The notes beneath the pieces were generated by a model. The model did no database searches. It saw only the letters and a program-made list of their open reading frames with translations, and was not told the origin of the DNA. Made by a program: the position numbers and the translations under genes. From Neisseria weixii (lineage in GTDB: Bacteria; Pseudomonadota; Gammaproteobacteria; Burkholderiales; Neisseriaceae): a stretch of 64,000 nt of DNA. Position 1 is the first letter of the stretch. Each line of letters starts with the position of its first letter. Below are positions 8,844-19,856 of this stretch, in pieces. Location: contig NZ_CP023429.1 of the NCBI RefSeq assembly GCF_002327085.1, forward strand, positions 1,550,001-1,614,000, given 5' to 3'.

Positions 8844-9045
8844 ACCTTTGCAAAACCCTTTCAAAAGCCAGCAAACTCAACACCCGCATCATTTCCATAC
8901 AGGTGGAAACCCATCTTAGCATTTATGAAACCTATTTTATTCAATAGTTTGTAATGCTCAAAAATGGATTCCCACCTGCGTGGGAATGGCGTCGGTTCTT
9001 TGTGCTGTGGCTTTTCAGGGAGTTTTGCAAAGCCTTGTAAAGGTC
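8844..9045. repeat. MITE-like element with IS-type ends
   Basis: The left end GACCTTTGCAAAACCCTTTC and the right end (inverse of GACCTTTACAAGGCTTTGCA) form imperfect terminal inverted repeats about 200 bases apart. They resemble the ends of neisserial IS5/IS1106-type elements. Inside is a dRS3 box (8968-8987) and no transposase frame. I read it as a non-autonomous or decayed element. Confidence 0.45.
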
Positions 9046-9095
9046 AGGCCGTCTGAAAGCTTTCAATTCTCTTGAAAAATGTAGAAAATCCCAGC

Positions 9096-9264
9096 GTTGT
9101 TTACACTTTTGCTTTTTTGCTTGAATACCCATTTGGGGATTTTTGAGTGTTGCCAAGAATGCCGAAAGGCAGCAAAGCCTCATGGTTCTTGATAATGCTC
9201 AAAAATCCTAAAACAATCATTTAGGCAAAAAATAAAAGCTGTTTTGCATAAAAGTGTAAGCAAC
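9096..9264. repeat. Nested inverted repeat, possible second MITE
   Basis: GTTGTTTACACTTTTGC at 9096 is matched in inverse by GCATAAAAGTGTAAGCAAC at 9246. Inside, GGATTTTTGAGTGTT and AATGCTCAAAAATCC form a second inverted pair. The string TAATGCTCAAAAAT also occurs at 8952 in the neighbouring element. No coding content is seen. Confidence 0.45.
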
Positions 9265-9332
9265 CCGACAATTTCCTACAGTTTTAAAACGACAACACCA
9301 TTTCATGCCGTCTGAAAATATCCGCCATAAAA

Positions 9333-9370
9333 AAACGGCTTGATTCATGTTAACATGAATCAAGCCGTTT
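9333..9370 (-). terminator. Perfect palindrome downstream of pnp
   Basis: A 38-base perfect inverted repeat (AAACGGCTTGATTCATGTT and its inverse) begins 15 bases after the pnp stop on the minus strand. It is a probable pnp terminator. Confidence 0.7.
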
Positions 9371-9384
9371 GCACTAAATAGCGA

Positions 9385-11490
9385 TTATTCAGCGGAAGGC
9401 GCTTCCAACAATGCTTTCATAGACAATCGTACGCGACCGCGGTCGTCTACTTCCAAGGCTTTCACTTTCACAGTTTGGCCGACTTGCAAGTAGTCGCTCA
9501 CGTTTTTCACGCGCTCGTGGGCAATTTGGCTGATGTGTACCAGGCCGTCTTTACCCGGCATGACAGACACAATCGCGCCGACATTGTTGTCCAAGATTTT
9601 TATCACAGCACCTTCATACACTTTACCGACTTCCACTTCGGCAGTAATCTGCTCGATGCGGGCTTTCGCAGCTTCGCCGGCTTCTTGTGTGGTTGCTGCG
9701 ATGGTGATGGTGCCGTCTTCGGCGATGTTGATTTCGGTACCGGTTTCAGCGGTCAGCGCACGAATGGTTTCGCCGCCTTTACCGATGACATCACGGATTT
9801 TGTCTTGGTTGATTTTCATGGTGAACAGGCGCGGCGCGTGTGCCGACAATTCTTGCGGGCCGGCCACTGCTTCCTGCATTTGCGCCAAGATGTGCAAACG
9901 CGCTTCTTTGGCTTGCGCCAAGGCGATTTGCATGATTTCTTTGGTGATGCCTTGGATTTTGATGTCCATCTGCAGCGCAGTCACGCCTTCGGTGGTACCG
10001 GCTACTTTAAAGTCCATATCGCCCAAGTGGTCTTCGTCGCCTAAAATATCGGTCAATACAGCAAATTTGTTGTTGTCCAAAATCAAGCCCATGGCGATGC
10101 CGGCAACGTGTGCTTTCAACGGCACACCGGCAGACAACAGGCTCAAGCAGCCGCCGCATACAGAAGCCATTGAAGACGAACCGTTTGATTCGGTGATTTC
10201 AGACACCACGCGCATGGTGTAGCTGAAATCTTCCGGCTCAGGCAATACCGCCAACAAAGCGCGTTTGGCCAAGCGGCCGTGACCGATTTCGCGGCGTTTC
10301 GGTGCACCGACACGGCCGACCTCACCGGTAGAATACGGCGGGAAGTTGTAATGCAGCATAAAGCGGTCGGTGTATTCGCCGCTCAAAGCGTCGATGATTT
10401 GCTCGTCGCGCGCAGTGCCCAAAGTGGCCACAGCCAAGGCTTGGGTTTCGCCACGGGTAAACAAAGCAGAACCGTGGGTGCGCGGCAATACTCCGGTTTG
10501 GATGTTCAGCGGGCGCACGGTGCGGGTGTTACGGCCGTCGATGCGCGGTTGGCCGTCCAAAATTTGGCTGCGCACGACATCGGCTTCTAAATGTTTGAAA
10601 ATGCCTTTAATTTCGTTGGCCGACAAAGTGTCGGTTTCTTCGGTAATGAACGCTTCTTTTACGGCTGCCCAAGCTTCGTCCAATTTGGCCGAACGCGCCT
10701 GTTTTGAACGGATTTTGAAAGCTTCACCAATGGCATTACCGGCGATTTCGCGCACTTTAGCCACCAACTCTTGATTGGTTTCCGGCGCTTTCCAATCCCA
10801 CACTTCAGGATTGACCGCATCGGCAAACTCGTTGATGGCTTGAATGGCCACTTGCATTTGATCGTGGCCGTAAACCACCGCGCCCAACATCACGTCTTCA
10901 GGCAGGATATCGGCTTCAGATTCCACCATCAACACGGCTTTTTCAGTGCCCGCCACCACTAAATCCAATTGAGATTCAGCCAATTGCGCTTTAGTCGGGT
11001 TCAAAACGTATGCGCCATTCACATAACCCACGCGTGCGGCGCCAATCGGGCCGGCAAACGGTACGCCGCTCAATACCAATGCAGCAGACGCGCCCAGCAT
11101 AGCAGGAATATCGGAATCGATTTCAGGGTCAACCGATACCACCATCGCCACGATTTGAATGTCGTGGTAGAAGCCTTCCGGGAACAGCGGGCGAATCGGA
11201 CGGTCAATCAGACGGCTGGTCAGAATTTCTTTTTCGCTTTGTTTGCCCTCGCGCTTGAAAAAGCCACCCGGAATTTTGCCGGCGGCGTAAGTACGCTCTA
11301 AGTAATCCACGGTCAACGGAAAGAAATCTTGGCCTTCTTTCACGTCTTTATTGGTGGTTACCGCAACCAATACCACGGTGTCGCCCATGGATACTTTAAC
11401 GGCCGCAGCAGCTTGACGTGCGATTTCGCCGGTCTCCAAAGTAACGGTTTGATCGCCGTATTGGAAGGTTTTGATGTGTTTATCGAACAT
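9385..11490 (-). CDS. pnp: Polyribonucleotide nucleotidyltransferase (PNPase)
   Basis: A 701-residue 3'-5' phosphorolytic exoribonuclease that degrades mRNA with inorganic phosphate. Domain order: RNase PH-like core 1 (residues about 1-220, with [10 protein letters not shown] near 75 and [14 protein letters not shown] near 93), helical linker, RNase PH core 2 (about 310-545, with [15 protein letters not shown] near 346 and [14 protein letters not shown] near 438), KH domain (about 553-615, [12 protein letters not shown]) and S1 domain (about 622-690, [20 protein letters not shown]). Length fits the family. It is monocistronic here, between a palindromic terminator and a DUS-rich leader. Core gene, intact. 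Confidence 0.98.
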   Translation of the reverse strand: MFDKHIKTFQYGDQTVTLETGEIARQAAAAVKVSMGDTVVLVAVTTNKDVKEGQDFFPLTVDYLERTYAAGKIPGGFFKREGKQSEKEILTSRLIDRPIRPLFPEGFYHDIQIVAMVVSVDPEIDSDIPAMLGASAALVLSGVPFAGPIGAARVGYVNGAYVLNPTKAQLAESQLDLVVAGTEKAVLMVESEADILPEDVMLGAVVYGHDQMQVAIQAINEFADAVNPEVWDWKAPETNQELVAKVREIAGNAIGEAFKIRSKQARSAKLDEAWAAVKEAFITEETDTLSANEIKGIFKHLEADVVRSQILDGQPRIDGRNTRTVRPLNIQTGVLPRTHGSALFTRGETQALAVATLGTARDEQIIDALSGEYTDRFMLHYNFPPYSTGEVGRVGAPKRREIGHGRLAKRALLAVLPEPEDFSYTMRVVSEITESNGSSSMASVCGGCLSLLSAGVPLKAHVAGIAMGLILDNNKFAVLTDILGDEDHLGDMDFKVAGTTEGVTALQMDIKIQGITKEIMQIALAQAKEARLHILAQMQEAVAGPQELSAHAPRLFTMKINQDKIRDVIGKGGETIRALTAETGTEINIAEDGTITIAATTQEAGEAAKARIEQITAEVEVGKVYEGAVIKILDNNVGAIVSVMPGKDGLVHISQIAHERVKNVSDYLQVGQTVKVKALEVDDRGRVRLSMKALLEAPSAE

Positions 11491-11683
11491 GCTTGTCCTT
11501 TCGGTGATGCCGCACCGCTAAAACACTAATGATGCACACTAAAGCGTGAATGTGCATGGTTAGGGTTTCAGGCTGATGCGGCGGGTTGATTAATGTTCAG
11601 ACGGCATTTGAGAGCCGTCCAGTCCGCAATTATAACGGCAAACCGCCACTAAATCTATACAGTCATTTTATTCAAATGACAAA

Positions 11684-11719
11684 AGGCCGTCTGAAAAACA
11701 ATTCTTTTTCAGACGGCCT
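11684..11719 (-). terminator. Inverted DUS pair downstream of purC
   Basis: AGGCCGTCTGAAAAA and its exact inverse around a 6-base loop lie 10 bases past the purC stop. Confidence 0.7.
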
Positions 11720-11728
11720 CATCACACA

Positions 11729-12589
11729 CTAACGCGTCAATAAATTCAGCGCTTCTTGATATTTTTCTACGGTTTTTTCGATCACTTCTGTCGGTACTTT
11801 CGGCGCCGGCGCTTGTTTGTTCCAACCGCTTTGTTCCAACCAGTCGCGCACAAACTGTTTATCGAATGAAGGCGGATTGGTGCCGACTTGGTATTGGCCG
11901 GCCGGCCAGAAGCGGCTTGAATCAGGGGTCAGCACTTCGTCCATCAAGGTTAGCGTGCCGTTTTCATCCAAACCGAATTCAAACTTGGTATCGCAAATTA
12001 TAATACCGCGTGATTTGGCGTATTCGGCCGCTTCAGTATAAAGCTGAATAGCTTTTGCCCGCACTTCGGCTGCCAACTCTTTGCCGATGATTTGCTCACA
12101 CTGCTCAAAACTGATGTTTTCATCATGATCACCGACTTCGGCCTTGGTCGATGGGGTAAAAATCACTTCCGGCAGCTGTTGCGCTTCCTGTATACCTTCA
12201 GGTAACTTAATGCCGCATACCGTGCCGTTTTTCTGATAATCTTTCCAACCGCTGCCGGCCAAATAACCGCGCACAATCGCTTCAACTTTCACCGGCGAGA
12301 GTTTCTTCACCACGACGGCACGCTTTTCCAATGCTTTGGCTTCGTTTTCCGGTAAAACATCGTACACGGTATCGCCGGTAAAATGGTTCGGCATAATATG
12401 CGCCAGTTTTTGAAACCAGAAATTAGAAATCTGCGTCAGGATTTCGCCTTTGGTGGGAATCGGGTCATCCAAAATCACGTCAAAAGCCGACAAACGGTCA
12501 GAAGCGACCATCAGCATGCATTTGTCGTCGATTTCATATAAGTCACGTACTTTACCTGAATAAATATTTTTCAAACTGATTTCAGACAT
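11729..12589 (-). CDS. purC: Phosphoribosylaminoimidazole-succinocarboxamide synthase
   Basis: SAICAR synthetase of de novo purine synthesis, which couples CAIR to aspartate with ATP in the cytoplasm. The start at 12589 gives 286 residues ([20 protein letters not shown]) and has AGGGAATTAAA before it. The frame is open five codons further. Landmarks are GKVRDLYEI near residue 12, the nucleotide/substrate segment [14 protein letters not shown] near 102, [10 protein letters not shown] near 157 and [16 protein letters not shown] near 208, all typical of the longer SAICAR synthetases. Single gene, flanked by DUS hairpins on both sides. Confidence 0.96.
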   Translation of the reverse strand: MSEISLKNIYSGKVRDLYEIDDKCMLMVASDRLSAFDVILDDPIPTKGEILTQISNFWFQKLAHIMPNHFTGDTVYDVLPENEAKALEKRAVVVKKLSPVKVEAIVRGYLAGSGWKDYQKNGTVCGIKLPEGIQEAQQLPEVIFTPSTKAEVGDHDENISFEQCEQIIGKELAAEVRAKAIQLYTEAAEYAKSRGIIICDTKFEFGLDENGTLTLMDEVLTPDSSRFWPAGQYQVGTNPPSFDKQFVRDWLEQSGWNKQAPAPKVPTEVIEKTVEKYQEALNLLTR

Positions 12590-12667
12590 TTTAATTCCCT
12601 GCAACGGTTTATCAGAGATGGGAATTATAGCAAAGAAACTTTTCAGCCGTTTGATTTGTTTGCAAAA

Positions 12668-12694
12668 AGGCCGTCTGAAAATTTTCAGACGGCT
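12668..12694. terminator. Inverted DUS pair
   Basis: AGGCCGTCTGAAAA and its inverse (TTTTCAGACGGCT) lie between the purC leader and the RTX gene and probably terminate the latter. Confidence 0.55.
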
Positions 12695-12726
12695 CCTAAC
12701 GGCAAGTTATTTACTGCACAACGGCA

Positions 12727-14013
12727 TTATACACAAGCTGCCGCTGCCTGTTCTTGAATTTGGGCCAACACCAACGAACCGGTATCGTAACCTGAAACGG
12801 CATAAGTTTTGCCATTAGAAAATGTGAAATTCTCGATTTGGTTGTCGGAACCGACAAACCAATCACCGACCAGAATGCTGTCGGTACTGTTTGCGAAGGT
12901 AATGCTCAAATCGTCGCCTTCCTTGCGCAGAATCACATTTTCCGCGCATATATCACTACCGAACGATAAGGTGTCCTTACCGCCGTTGTCTTCAATGATG
13001 TCGTAACCGTAACCTTTGTCAAAGAAATAGGTATCGTTGCCTTTTCCGCCGATTAACACGTCGTTGCCCGCACCGCCGTCAAGGCGGTCGTTACCGTCTT
13101 TGCCTACCAAGCAGTCATCACCACCCAAACCGTAGAGGCTGTTGTCACCAGAATTACCGTTGACGGTATTGTTCAATTCATTGCCGGTGCCGTCTAAATC
13201 ACCGCTGCCCATCAGATACAGATTTTCCACGTTTTCCGGCAGAGTATAGTCAATCCAACTGCGTACCGTGTCATCACCCGAATCGCTTTCTTCGACAACT
13301 TTATCGCATTTGTCGTCAACATAGTACACATCATTGCCTTTGCCGCCGTACATTTTGTCGGCTCCCTTGCCGCCTTGAAGATAGTCGTCACCCGCTAAGC
13401 CGTGAATCACATCTTCACCGTCGGTACCCAAAATGGTATCTTTTCCGTCGGTTCCTTCAGTATAGCTTGCTCCGTCTTCAGGTTTCACCACCTGGATAAC
13501 ATTACCCTGATCCGGTTTTTTTACGTTTTCTTCATTGGTTTGGTTGCCATCATCCAAGCACGGCTTGCACTGGCTGCCCTGATCCGGTTTAGGTTCCGGT
13601 TTAGGTTCCGGTTTAGGTTCCGGTTTAGGTTCCGGTTTAGGTTCCGGTTTAGGTTCCGGTTTAGGTTCCGGTTTAGGTTCACAGTACGGTTTGGTATTAA
13701 TCGGTTTATTCGGCTTGCACTGATCCAGCTTCGGTTCCAGCTTCGGTTCATAGTACAGTTTAATATTAATCGGTTTATTCGGCATACAATCGAAGTCAAA
13801 AGTATAACGAGTCGTTTTATATGCGGACTTCACCGGAAAAGTATAGGCCGAATAAGCCGAAAACGATTTGATTGAATATGAAGGTGCACAATAGTTGCCA
13901 AAGGAAATTTTATAAGTACTTGCCGGCGGACAATAACCTTTGAAACCGTATGATTTTGCCGAAGCACCGAATTTATGGGCAGTTGAAGGGAAACCGCGAG
14001 AAAAATAAGTCAT
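12727..14013 (-). CDS. RTX-type calcium-binding protein with EPKP repeat
   Basis: A 428-residue protein with three parts. Residues 1-70 are aromatic and Ser/Tyr-rich without a signal peptide. Residues about 75-145 are a low-complexity CxPNKPINxKxYxEPKxEPK module occurring twice, the second ending in eight EPKP units. Residues about 195-350 contain glycine/aspartate nonapeptides such as GGKGADKMYGGKGNDVYYV and GGAGNDVLIGGKGNDTYFF, the RTX calcium-binding beta-roll. It is followed by a haemolysin-related C-terminal domain (SITFANSTDSILVGDWF). RTX proteins without a Sec signal normally leave by a type I secretion system, recognised at the C-terminus. No such genes are next to it. Function (adhesin, toxin-like or other) is unknown. 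Confidence 0.8.
   Translation of the reverse strand: MTYFSRGFPSTAHKFGASAKSYGFKGYCPPASTYKISFGNYCAPSYSIKSFSAYSAYTFPVKSAYKTTRYTFDFDCMPNKPINIKLYYEPKLEPKLDQCKPNKPINTKPYCEPKPEPKPEPKPEPKPEPKPEPKPEPKPEPKPDQGSQCKPCLDDGNQTNEENVKKPDQGNVIQVVKPEDGASYTEGTDGKDTILGTDGEDVIHGLAGDDYLQGGKGADKMYGGKGNDVYYVDDKCDKVVEESDSGDDTVRSWIDYTLPENVENLYLMGSGDLDGTGNELNNTVNGNSGDNSLYGLGGDDCLVGKDGNDRLDGGAGNDVLIGGKGNDTYFFDKGYGYDIIEDNGGKDTLSFGSDICAENVILRKEGDDLSITFANSTDSILVGDWFVGSDNQIENFTFSNGKTYAVSGYDTGSLVLAQIQEQAAAACV
13584..13679. repeat. 12-bp tandem repeat, eight units, within RTX gene
   Basis: Eight exact copies of CCGGTTTAGGTT (plus strand) encode the EPKP units of the RTX protein. The period is a multiple of three, so copy-number change alters the length of the protein and not the reading frame. 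Confidence 0.9.
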
Positions 14014-14293
14014 GTTATCACTCCCAAAAGATATGAAAATACGGATTTTATCCTAATTAAACGGACAGAAACCCATCTATGATTTTAGTGATATTTATCA
14101 TTACTATTATTTAAAATAATCGGACGGTATAAAAACATGATAAAGGGAATTCAATTTCATTAAATAAATAATATTCACTTTATTTATAGTAAATAACATA
14201 CAAAATAATCTGCTTCTCATCCGTTATTTATCGATTCCGCCATACTTAATAATAACTGATAACAATCACTTACTCTTATCCTCCGCAGCACAA

Positions 14294-14337
14294 AGCCGTC
14301 TGAAAAACTCAAATATTCCCTGAATTTTTCAGACGAC
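14294..14337. terminator. DUS hairpin with one mutated arm
   Basis: AGCCGTCTGAAAAA and TTTTTCAGACGAC enclose an AT-rich loop. This is the only structured feature seen in the 395-base gene-free stretch 14014-14408, which is otherwise AT-rich with no supported reading frame. Confidence 0.5.
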
Positions 14338-14408
14338 CCATTATAAAATGAAAATATACTTTAAAACTTACCCGCAAGAGACAGCACCAAGCCAGGTATT
14401 TAAAACAC

Positions 14409-14921
14409 TCAGATCATCATTACATCATTATCCAAATCGTCGTGGCAGACTGTATTGGCTTGGCGGGGATAACACTCTGTCAACGCACTGCCCACTGCCT
14501 CCAAGCCGCTTTCCAAACCATGAACATATTGTTCATTGCGGAAAGATTCGCGCATCAGGTCACAGACCGCCTGCCATTTTTCCTGCGGCACTATGCGGCC
14601 GACACCGCGATCGGCAATAATTTCAACCATGCGATCGGCAAAGGAAACATACACCAAGACACCGCTGTTATACTCGGTATCCCACACACCCAGTTGCCCG
14701 AACCATTGCAAGGCTCGGGTGTACGGATCCACGCCTGCTAACACTTCGCTGTTGGTATAGCGGGATTCGACCACAAAACGGATTTGGCCGGCGTGCTTTT
14801 GTTCTGAAAAACCGATTTCGCGGCTGATACGTTCTAAATCTGCTGTAGGAAAAAATTTCTCTACACGCCAGCGCGGGCATTTCCAGTGTTGCCATAACCG
14901 TTTGAATCTATTTTGTTCCAT
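14409..14921 (-). CDS. TPM-domain protein (TLP18.3/Psb32/MOLO-1 family)
   Basis: A 170-residue protein without signal peptide or membrane helix. It carries the TPM fold: EKFFPTADLERISREIGFSE near residue 21, then GQIRFVVESR, NSGVLVYVSFADRMVEIIAD near 85 and RGVGRIVPQEKWQAVC near 105. It is the last gene of a lemA-TPM-TPM operon, and its start codon overlaps the stop of the gene upstream by one base. TPM proteins are usually encoded beside LemA and are thought to act in the envelope; the enzymatic role is not settled. No catalytic claim is made. Confidence 0.85.
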   Translation of the reverse strand: MEQNRFKRLWQHWKCPRWRVEKFFPTADLERISREIGFSEQKHAGQIRFVVESRYTNSEVLAGVDPYTRALQWFGQLGVWDTEYNSGVLVYVSFADRMVEIIADRGVGRIVPQEKWQAVCDLMRESFRNEQYVHGLESGLEAVGSALTECYPRQANTVCHDDLDNDVMMI

Positions 14922-15808
14922 TACCAGCTCCCTGAAGCACCGCCACCGCCAAAACTACCACCACCACCGCCGAAGCCGCCTCCTCCGAAGCCACCTCCGC
15001 CATTTCGCCAGCCGCCGCGCGGGCCACTTCCGCCAAAGCCGCCACCGAAACCGCCACCGCCGCCGGAAATAAAGGCGCTCGAACCCAATAAGAAAGTAAA
15101 CAAGGTTCCGCCGATGGCTGCAATGATGCCAATCCACAATGCCCAGCCGAACATTGCTGTTAAACCGAACATCATGCCGCCGGTAATCAGGCTGCCTAAA
15201 ATACGGCCGAAAATGGATTTTAAGAAACTGCCGGCCAAAGGCACAAACAGCAACATCATCCAAGCATCTTCGCCGTCCGGCCCGGTATATTCACCGGTAG
15301 CCGCTTCCGGCAGACTTTCTCCGGCAATCAGCCTTTCGATTTGGCCGACAGCCTGATAAATCGCAGCATCAGTTTGGCCCTGCTGTAAATACGGCCGCAT
15401 CACATCATCTAAAATGCGCTTGGCGTACACATCAGGAATCGCGCCTTCCAAGCCGCGGCCGACGGCCAAATGCGTTTTGCGTTCATCGCGCACCAGCAGC
15501 AACAAAACGCCGTCGTTGATGTCTTTCCGACCCGGCTGCCATGTTTCCATCACACGCAAAGCATAATCGAACGGGCTTTCCGGGGAAATCGCGGGCACGG
15601 TCAACACCACAATCTGGCTGCCTTTTTCTTTGCTGTACCGTGTCAAATGTGTGTTTAGCTCTACACGCGCTTCCGCACTCATCATCTGCGCACTGTCCAT
15701 CACCGGCGCAGTAAGTGGCGGAATGGCGGTTAATTCGGCAGCAAACAGCAAAAAACTGCTCAACACCATGGCCAGTGCAAGAGCTGTTTTATGAATCACA
15801 GACTGCAT
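14921..15808 (-). CDS. Membrane-anchored TPM-domain protein with Gly-rich tail
   Basis: A 295-residue YgcG-like protein. It has an N-terminal signal (MQSVIHKTALALAMVLSSFL) and a periplasmic TPM domain at about residues 33-160 (VMDSAQMMSAEARVELNTHL, GSQIVVLTVPAISPESPFDY, DGVLLLLVRDERKTHLAVGR, GAIPDVYAKRIL). Two membrane segments follow at about 185-245, then a low-complexity glycine tail ending SFGGGGASGSW. This architecture is typical of the TPM protein encoded next to LemA. The run of GGT/GGA/GGC codons explains the repetitive look of 14930-15060. Middle gene of the operon. Confidence 0.9.
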   Translation of the reverse strand: MQSVIHKTALALAMVLSSFLLFAAELTAIPPLTAPVMDSAQMMSAEARVELNTHLTRYSKEKGSQIVVLTVPAISPESPFDYALRVMETWQPGRKDINDGVLLLLVRDERKTHLAVGRGLEGAIPDVYAKRILDDVMRPYLQQGQTDAAIYQAVGQIERLIAGESLPEAATGEYTGPDGEDAWMMLLFVPLAGSFLKSIFGRILGSLITGGMMFGLTAMFGWALWIGIIAAIGGTLFTFLLGSSAFISGGGGGFGGGFGGSGPRGGWRNGGGGFGGGGFGGGGGSFGGGGASGSW

Positions 15809-15913
15809 AGCTTTGCCTTTCCGGATTTTTATTTATAGGTTACAAACCATTTCACCCATGGTTTCATACGGCCTGTCCACAACAAATGAACAGGCCGTAT
15901 GAAAAGTTAACGC

Positions 15914-16504
15914 TTAAAACTGTACGGCAGGTGCATTTGAAATTGCACCTTCATTTTCTACACTGAAGTTCGCGCGCGGCTGCATACCGAAAATTTTTGC
16001 GGTAATGTTTTGCGGGAACTGACGCAAAGTGGTGTTATAAGTTTGCACCGCTTTGATGTAGTTGTTGCGTGCGGTAGAAATACGGTTTTCCGTACCTTCC
16101 AATTGTGCCTGCAAATCGCGAAAGTTTTGGTCGGCTTTCAATTGCGGATAGTTTTCAGACACCACCAACAAACGCGACAACGCACCGCTCAACTCGCCCT
16201 GCGCTTGTTGGAATTGCTTCAATTTCTCAGGGTTGCCGGCATCTTCCGCGCTCAATTGCATACTGCCCACTTTGCTGCGCGCTTCGGTCACTTTGGTAAA
16301 CACTTCTTCTTCATGAGTCGCATAACCTTTCACCGTATTCACCAGATTCGGAATCAAATCCGCACGGCGTTGATATTGGTTCAATACTTCCGACCAAGCT
16401 GCATTGGCTGCTTCGTCTTGCGTTTGCATAGTGTTGTAACCGCAACCGCTCAAGCTGAACACCGATGTCATCACAGCCAAAACGGCCAACCATTTTTTAA
16501 ACAT
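15914..16504 (-). CDS. lemA: LemA family lipoprotein
   Basis: A 196-residue LemA protein. The chosen start gives a lipoprotein signal MFKKWLAVLAVMTSVFSLSG with Cys at residue 21, preceded by GGAGAGAGCA. The frame is open 13 codons further, which would hide the signal. Family signature segments are WSEVLNQYQRRADLIPNLVN near residue 42, EEEVFTKVTEARSKV near 68 and the C-terminal ARNNYIKAVQTYNTTLRQFP. Together with the two downstream TPM genes it forms the widely conserved LemA-TPM pair acting at the envelope. Role unknown; assignment to the family is firm. Confidence 0.93.
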   Translation of the reverse strand: MFKKWLAVLAVMTSVFSLSGCGYNTMQTQDEAANAAWSEVLNQYQRRADLIPNLVNTVKGYATHEEEVFTKVTEARSKVGSMQLSAEDAGNPEKLKQFQQAQGELSGALSRLLVVSENYPQLKADQNFRDLQAQLEGTENRISTARNNYIKAVQTYNTTLRQFPQNITAKIFGMQPRANFSVENEGAISNAPAVQF

Positions 16505-16726
16505 TGCTCTCTCCATCACATAATGTGTCAAAAAATTTTTCATTACGCCATCATTGTTTAGGCTGTCTGAAAACTTGCTTTCGAGTATAACCTAAAAAAT
16601 ATTTTTTGATTAAAAAAATAAATAAGAAAATAAATTTCCGGATAATCGGTCAGCCAAATTTGCCCTATAATACGATTGATTACAGTACACTAATTTATTT
16701 TGTTCCGACAGCAAGGAGAAGCACAT

Positions 16727-17590
16727 ATGCGAATTTTACTGACCGGCTCGAAAGGCCAATTAGCCCATTGTCTGCGCGACCGCCTGCCTGAAAGCTGGGA
16801 ATTGATTGCCACGGATTCAAGCTCTTTAAACATCACCGATGCCGATGCCGTCAACAACATGGTTCACAATTTCCAACCGGATGTCGTGGTCAATGCAGCT
16901 GCCTATACTGCTGTTGATAAAGCAGAAACCGATGTCAATAATGCCTTTGCCGTGAATGCCCAAGCCGTGCATCATTTGGCTGCGGCGGCGCAAAAAATTC
17001 ACGCGCGCTTTATTCATGTTTCTACCGATTATGTGTTTGACGGCAATGCTAAAAGCCCATACCGCACGACAGACTCAACCAATCCGCAAAGCGTTTACGG
17101 CAAGAGTAAGCTAGCAGGTGAACTGCTGGCCTTGGCGGCACATCCCGAAGCAGTGATTATCCGAACGTCTTGGTTGTTTAGTGAATACGGCAATAATTTT
17201 GTCAAAACCATGCTACGCTTAGCGGGCGAACGCGATAGTTTATCTGTTGTCAACGACCAAACCGGCAACCCTACCTATGCCGGTGATTTGGCTGCTGCAA
17301 TTGTCAGCATTATCGGCAAACCGGACATGCATCGCGGTATTTACCACTATTGCGGCAACAAATCAGTAAGCTGGTACGAATTTGCCGAAGCCGTGTTCCA
17401 AACCGCAGCCAAACACATAGACGGCTTCAAAATGCCTGAACTCAAAGGCGTTCCAAGCAGCGAATACCCTGTTCCCGCTCAGCGCCCGACATACAGCGTG
17501 ATGGATAATTATAAATTTGAACGTGATTTCAAGGTAAAAGCCTCCGACTGGCAAAAAGCTTTGAATGATATTATGAGCAAATTAAATTAA
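16727..17590 (+). CDS. rfbD: dTDP-4-dehydrorhamnose reductase
   Basis: RmlD/RfbD, an NADPH-dependent reductase making dTDP-L-rhamnose, the last step of the rhamnose donor pathway. The start at 16727 has AAGGAGAAGCACAT before it and gives 287 residues. The Rossmann loop is LLTGSKGQLAHCL near residue 4, the conserved VNAAAYTAVDKAETD near 61, STDYVFDGNAKSPY near 101 and the catalytic YGKSKLAGE near 125. A clear TATAAT at 16666 may be its -10 box. The other rml genes (rfbA, rfbB, rfbC) are not adjacent; in Neisseria they are often elsewhere, so the pathway cannot be judged from here. Confidence 0.92.
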   Translation: MRILLTGSKGQLAHCLRDRLPESWELIATDSSSLNITDADAVNNMVHNFQPDVVVNAAAYTAVDKAETDVNNAFAVNAQAVHHLAAAAQKIHARFIHVSTDYVFDGNAKSPYRTTDSTNPQSVYGKSKLAGELLALAAHPEAVIIRTSWLFSEYGNNFVKTMLRLAGERDSLSVVNDQTGNPTYAGDLAAAIVSIIGKPDMHRGIYHYCGNKSVSWYEFAEAVFQTAAKHIDGFKMPELKGVPSSEYPVPAQRPTYSVMDNYKFERDFKVKASDWQKALNDIMSKLN

Positions 17591-17603
17591 GATCCGATAA
17601 ATA

Positions 17604-17828
17604 CTAAGCAAGGCCGTCTGAAACGTAGAGTAGATATGAATTGTCCCAATCCTTGAACAAGTTAAGAATCTGTCTCTGACAGTCTATTAAAAGCCGGGTT
17701 CTGTAAGTCACAGAACCCGGCTTTTTTAAATTCAAATTAATACGGTCATGATTGTAATAACGGCGGCCAAAGGCTTTGCCAAGTATTTGCATAACCGCCT
17801 TACCGTAGCGCTCTTTATGTTGCTTCAC
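17604..17828 (-). pseudogene. Possible IS3-family transposase remnant
   Basis: A 74-codon frame whose middle reads RRYYNHDRINLNLK then PGSVTYRTRLL, close to the conserved C-terminal end of IS3/IS150-group transposases (YYN..RI...LKGLSPV.YR). No DDE catalytic residues and no upstream part are recognisable, so only the 3' tail would survive. The sequence around the tail has become a strong hairpin (17689-17725). The rest of the 630-base gap to pyrG contains one short hydrophobic frame from about 18029 but nothing I can support as a gene. Confidence 0.4.
17689..17725. terminator. Strong GC-rich hairpin with T tract
   Basis: AAAAGCCGGGTTCTGT and its exact inverse enclose a 5-base loop and are followed by TTTTTT. 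Rightward it could terminate rfbD transcription. Confidence 0.7.
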
Positions 17829-18190
17829 TCGCTACCGCTTTAGCTGCTCTATCTGGATTCAGTTTGCCGGGGCCGTCAGAGAAACTGCTTTTGGGAATAT
17901 GGTCACTATGTAACAGCTATTTCGGCGGACGTTTCGCTCTCGTGCAACATAACCCTTTAATCAGTTTCACCTGAAGTTTTTCATAGCCGGGTTTATTGAC
18001 GATAAACGTTTTTTACGTGAGAACTTAAATGGTCGTTGGTGCACTGTTGGTTGTGTACTTGGCGGTAATGGCGCCTTTTTCAGTTGGCGGGAGTGCCCAA
18101 CTTTTGGGATGCTGTTCAGAATGTGTATTTTTCAGACGGCCTGTTCCATTTTCCCTGTTCACGTTTGCCAGTGCGGCTGCTTCAGGGTAA

Positions 18191-19855
<1,665 letters not shown>

Positions 19856-19856
19856 G

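Noticed and set aside
13584..13679. Possible phase-variable repeat or CRISPR-like array
   Set aside because: Units of 12 bp without spacers inside a coding frame; a period divisible by three cannot switch the frame. No CRISPR array or cas gene is present in the window.
13402..13875. Long plus-strand frame opposite the RTX gene with repeated RFRF
   Set aside because: It is the antisense shadow of the EPKP repeat; the minus-strand frame has clear RTX motifs.
14930..15060. Repetitive GC-rich stretch resembling a satellite
   Set aside because: It encodes the glycine-rich tail of the TPM protein, a normal feature of the family.
18029..18190. Short hydrophobic frame MVVGALLVVYLAVMAPFS before pyrG
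   Set aside because: No ribosome site, no recognisable family and includes a DUS in frame; not enough support for a gene.
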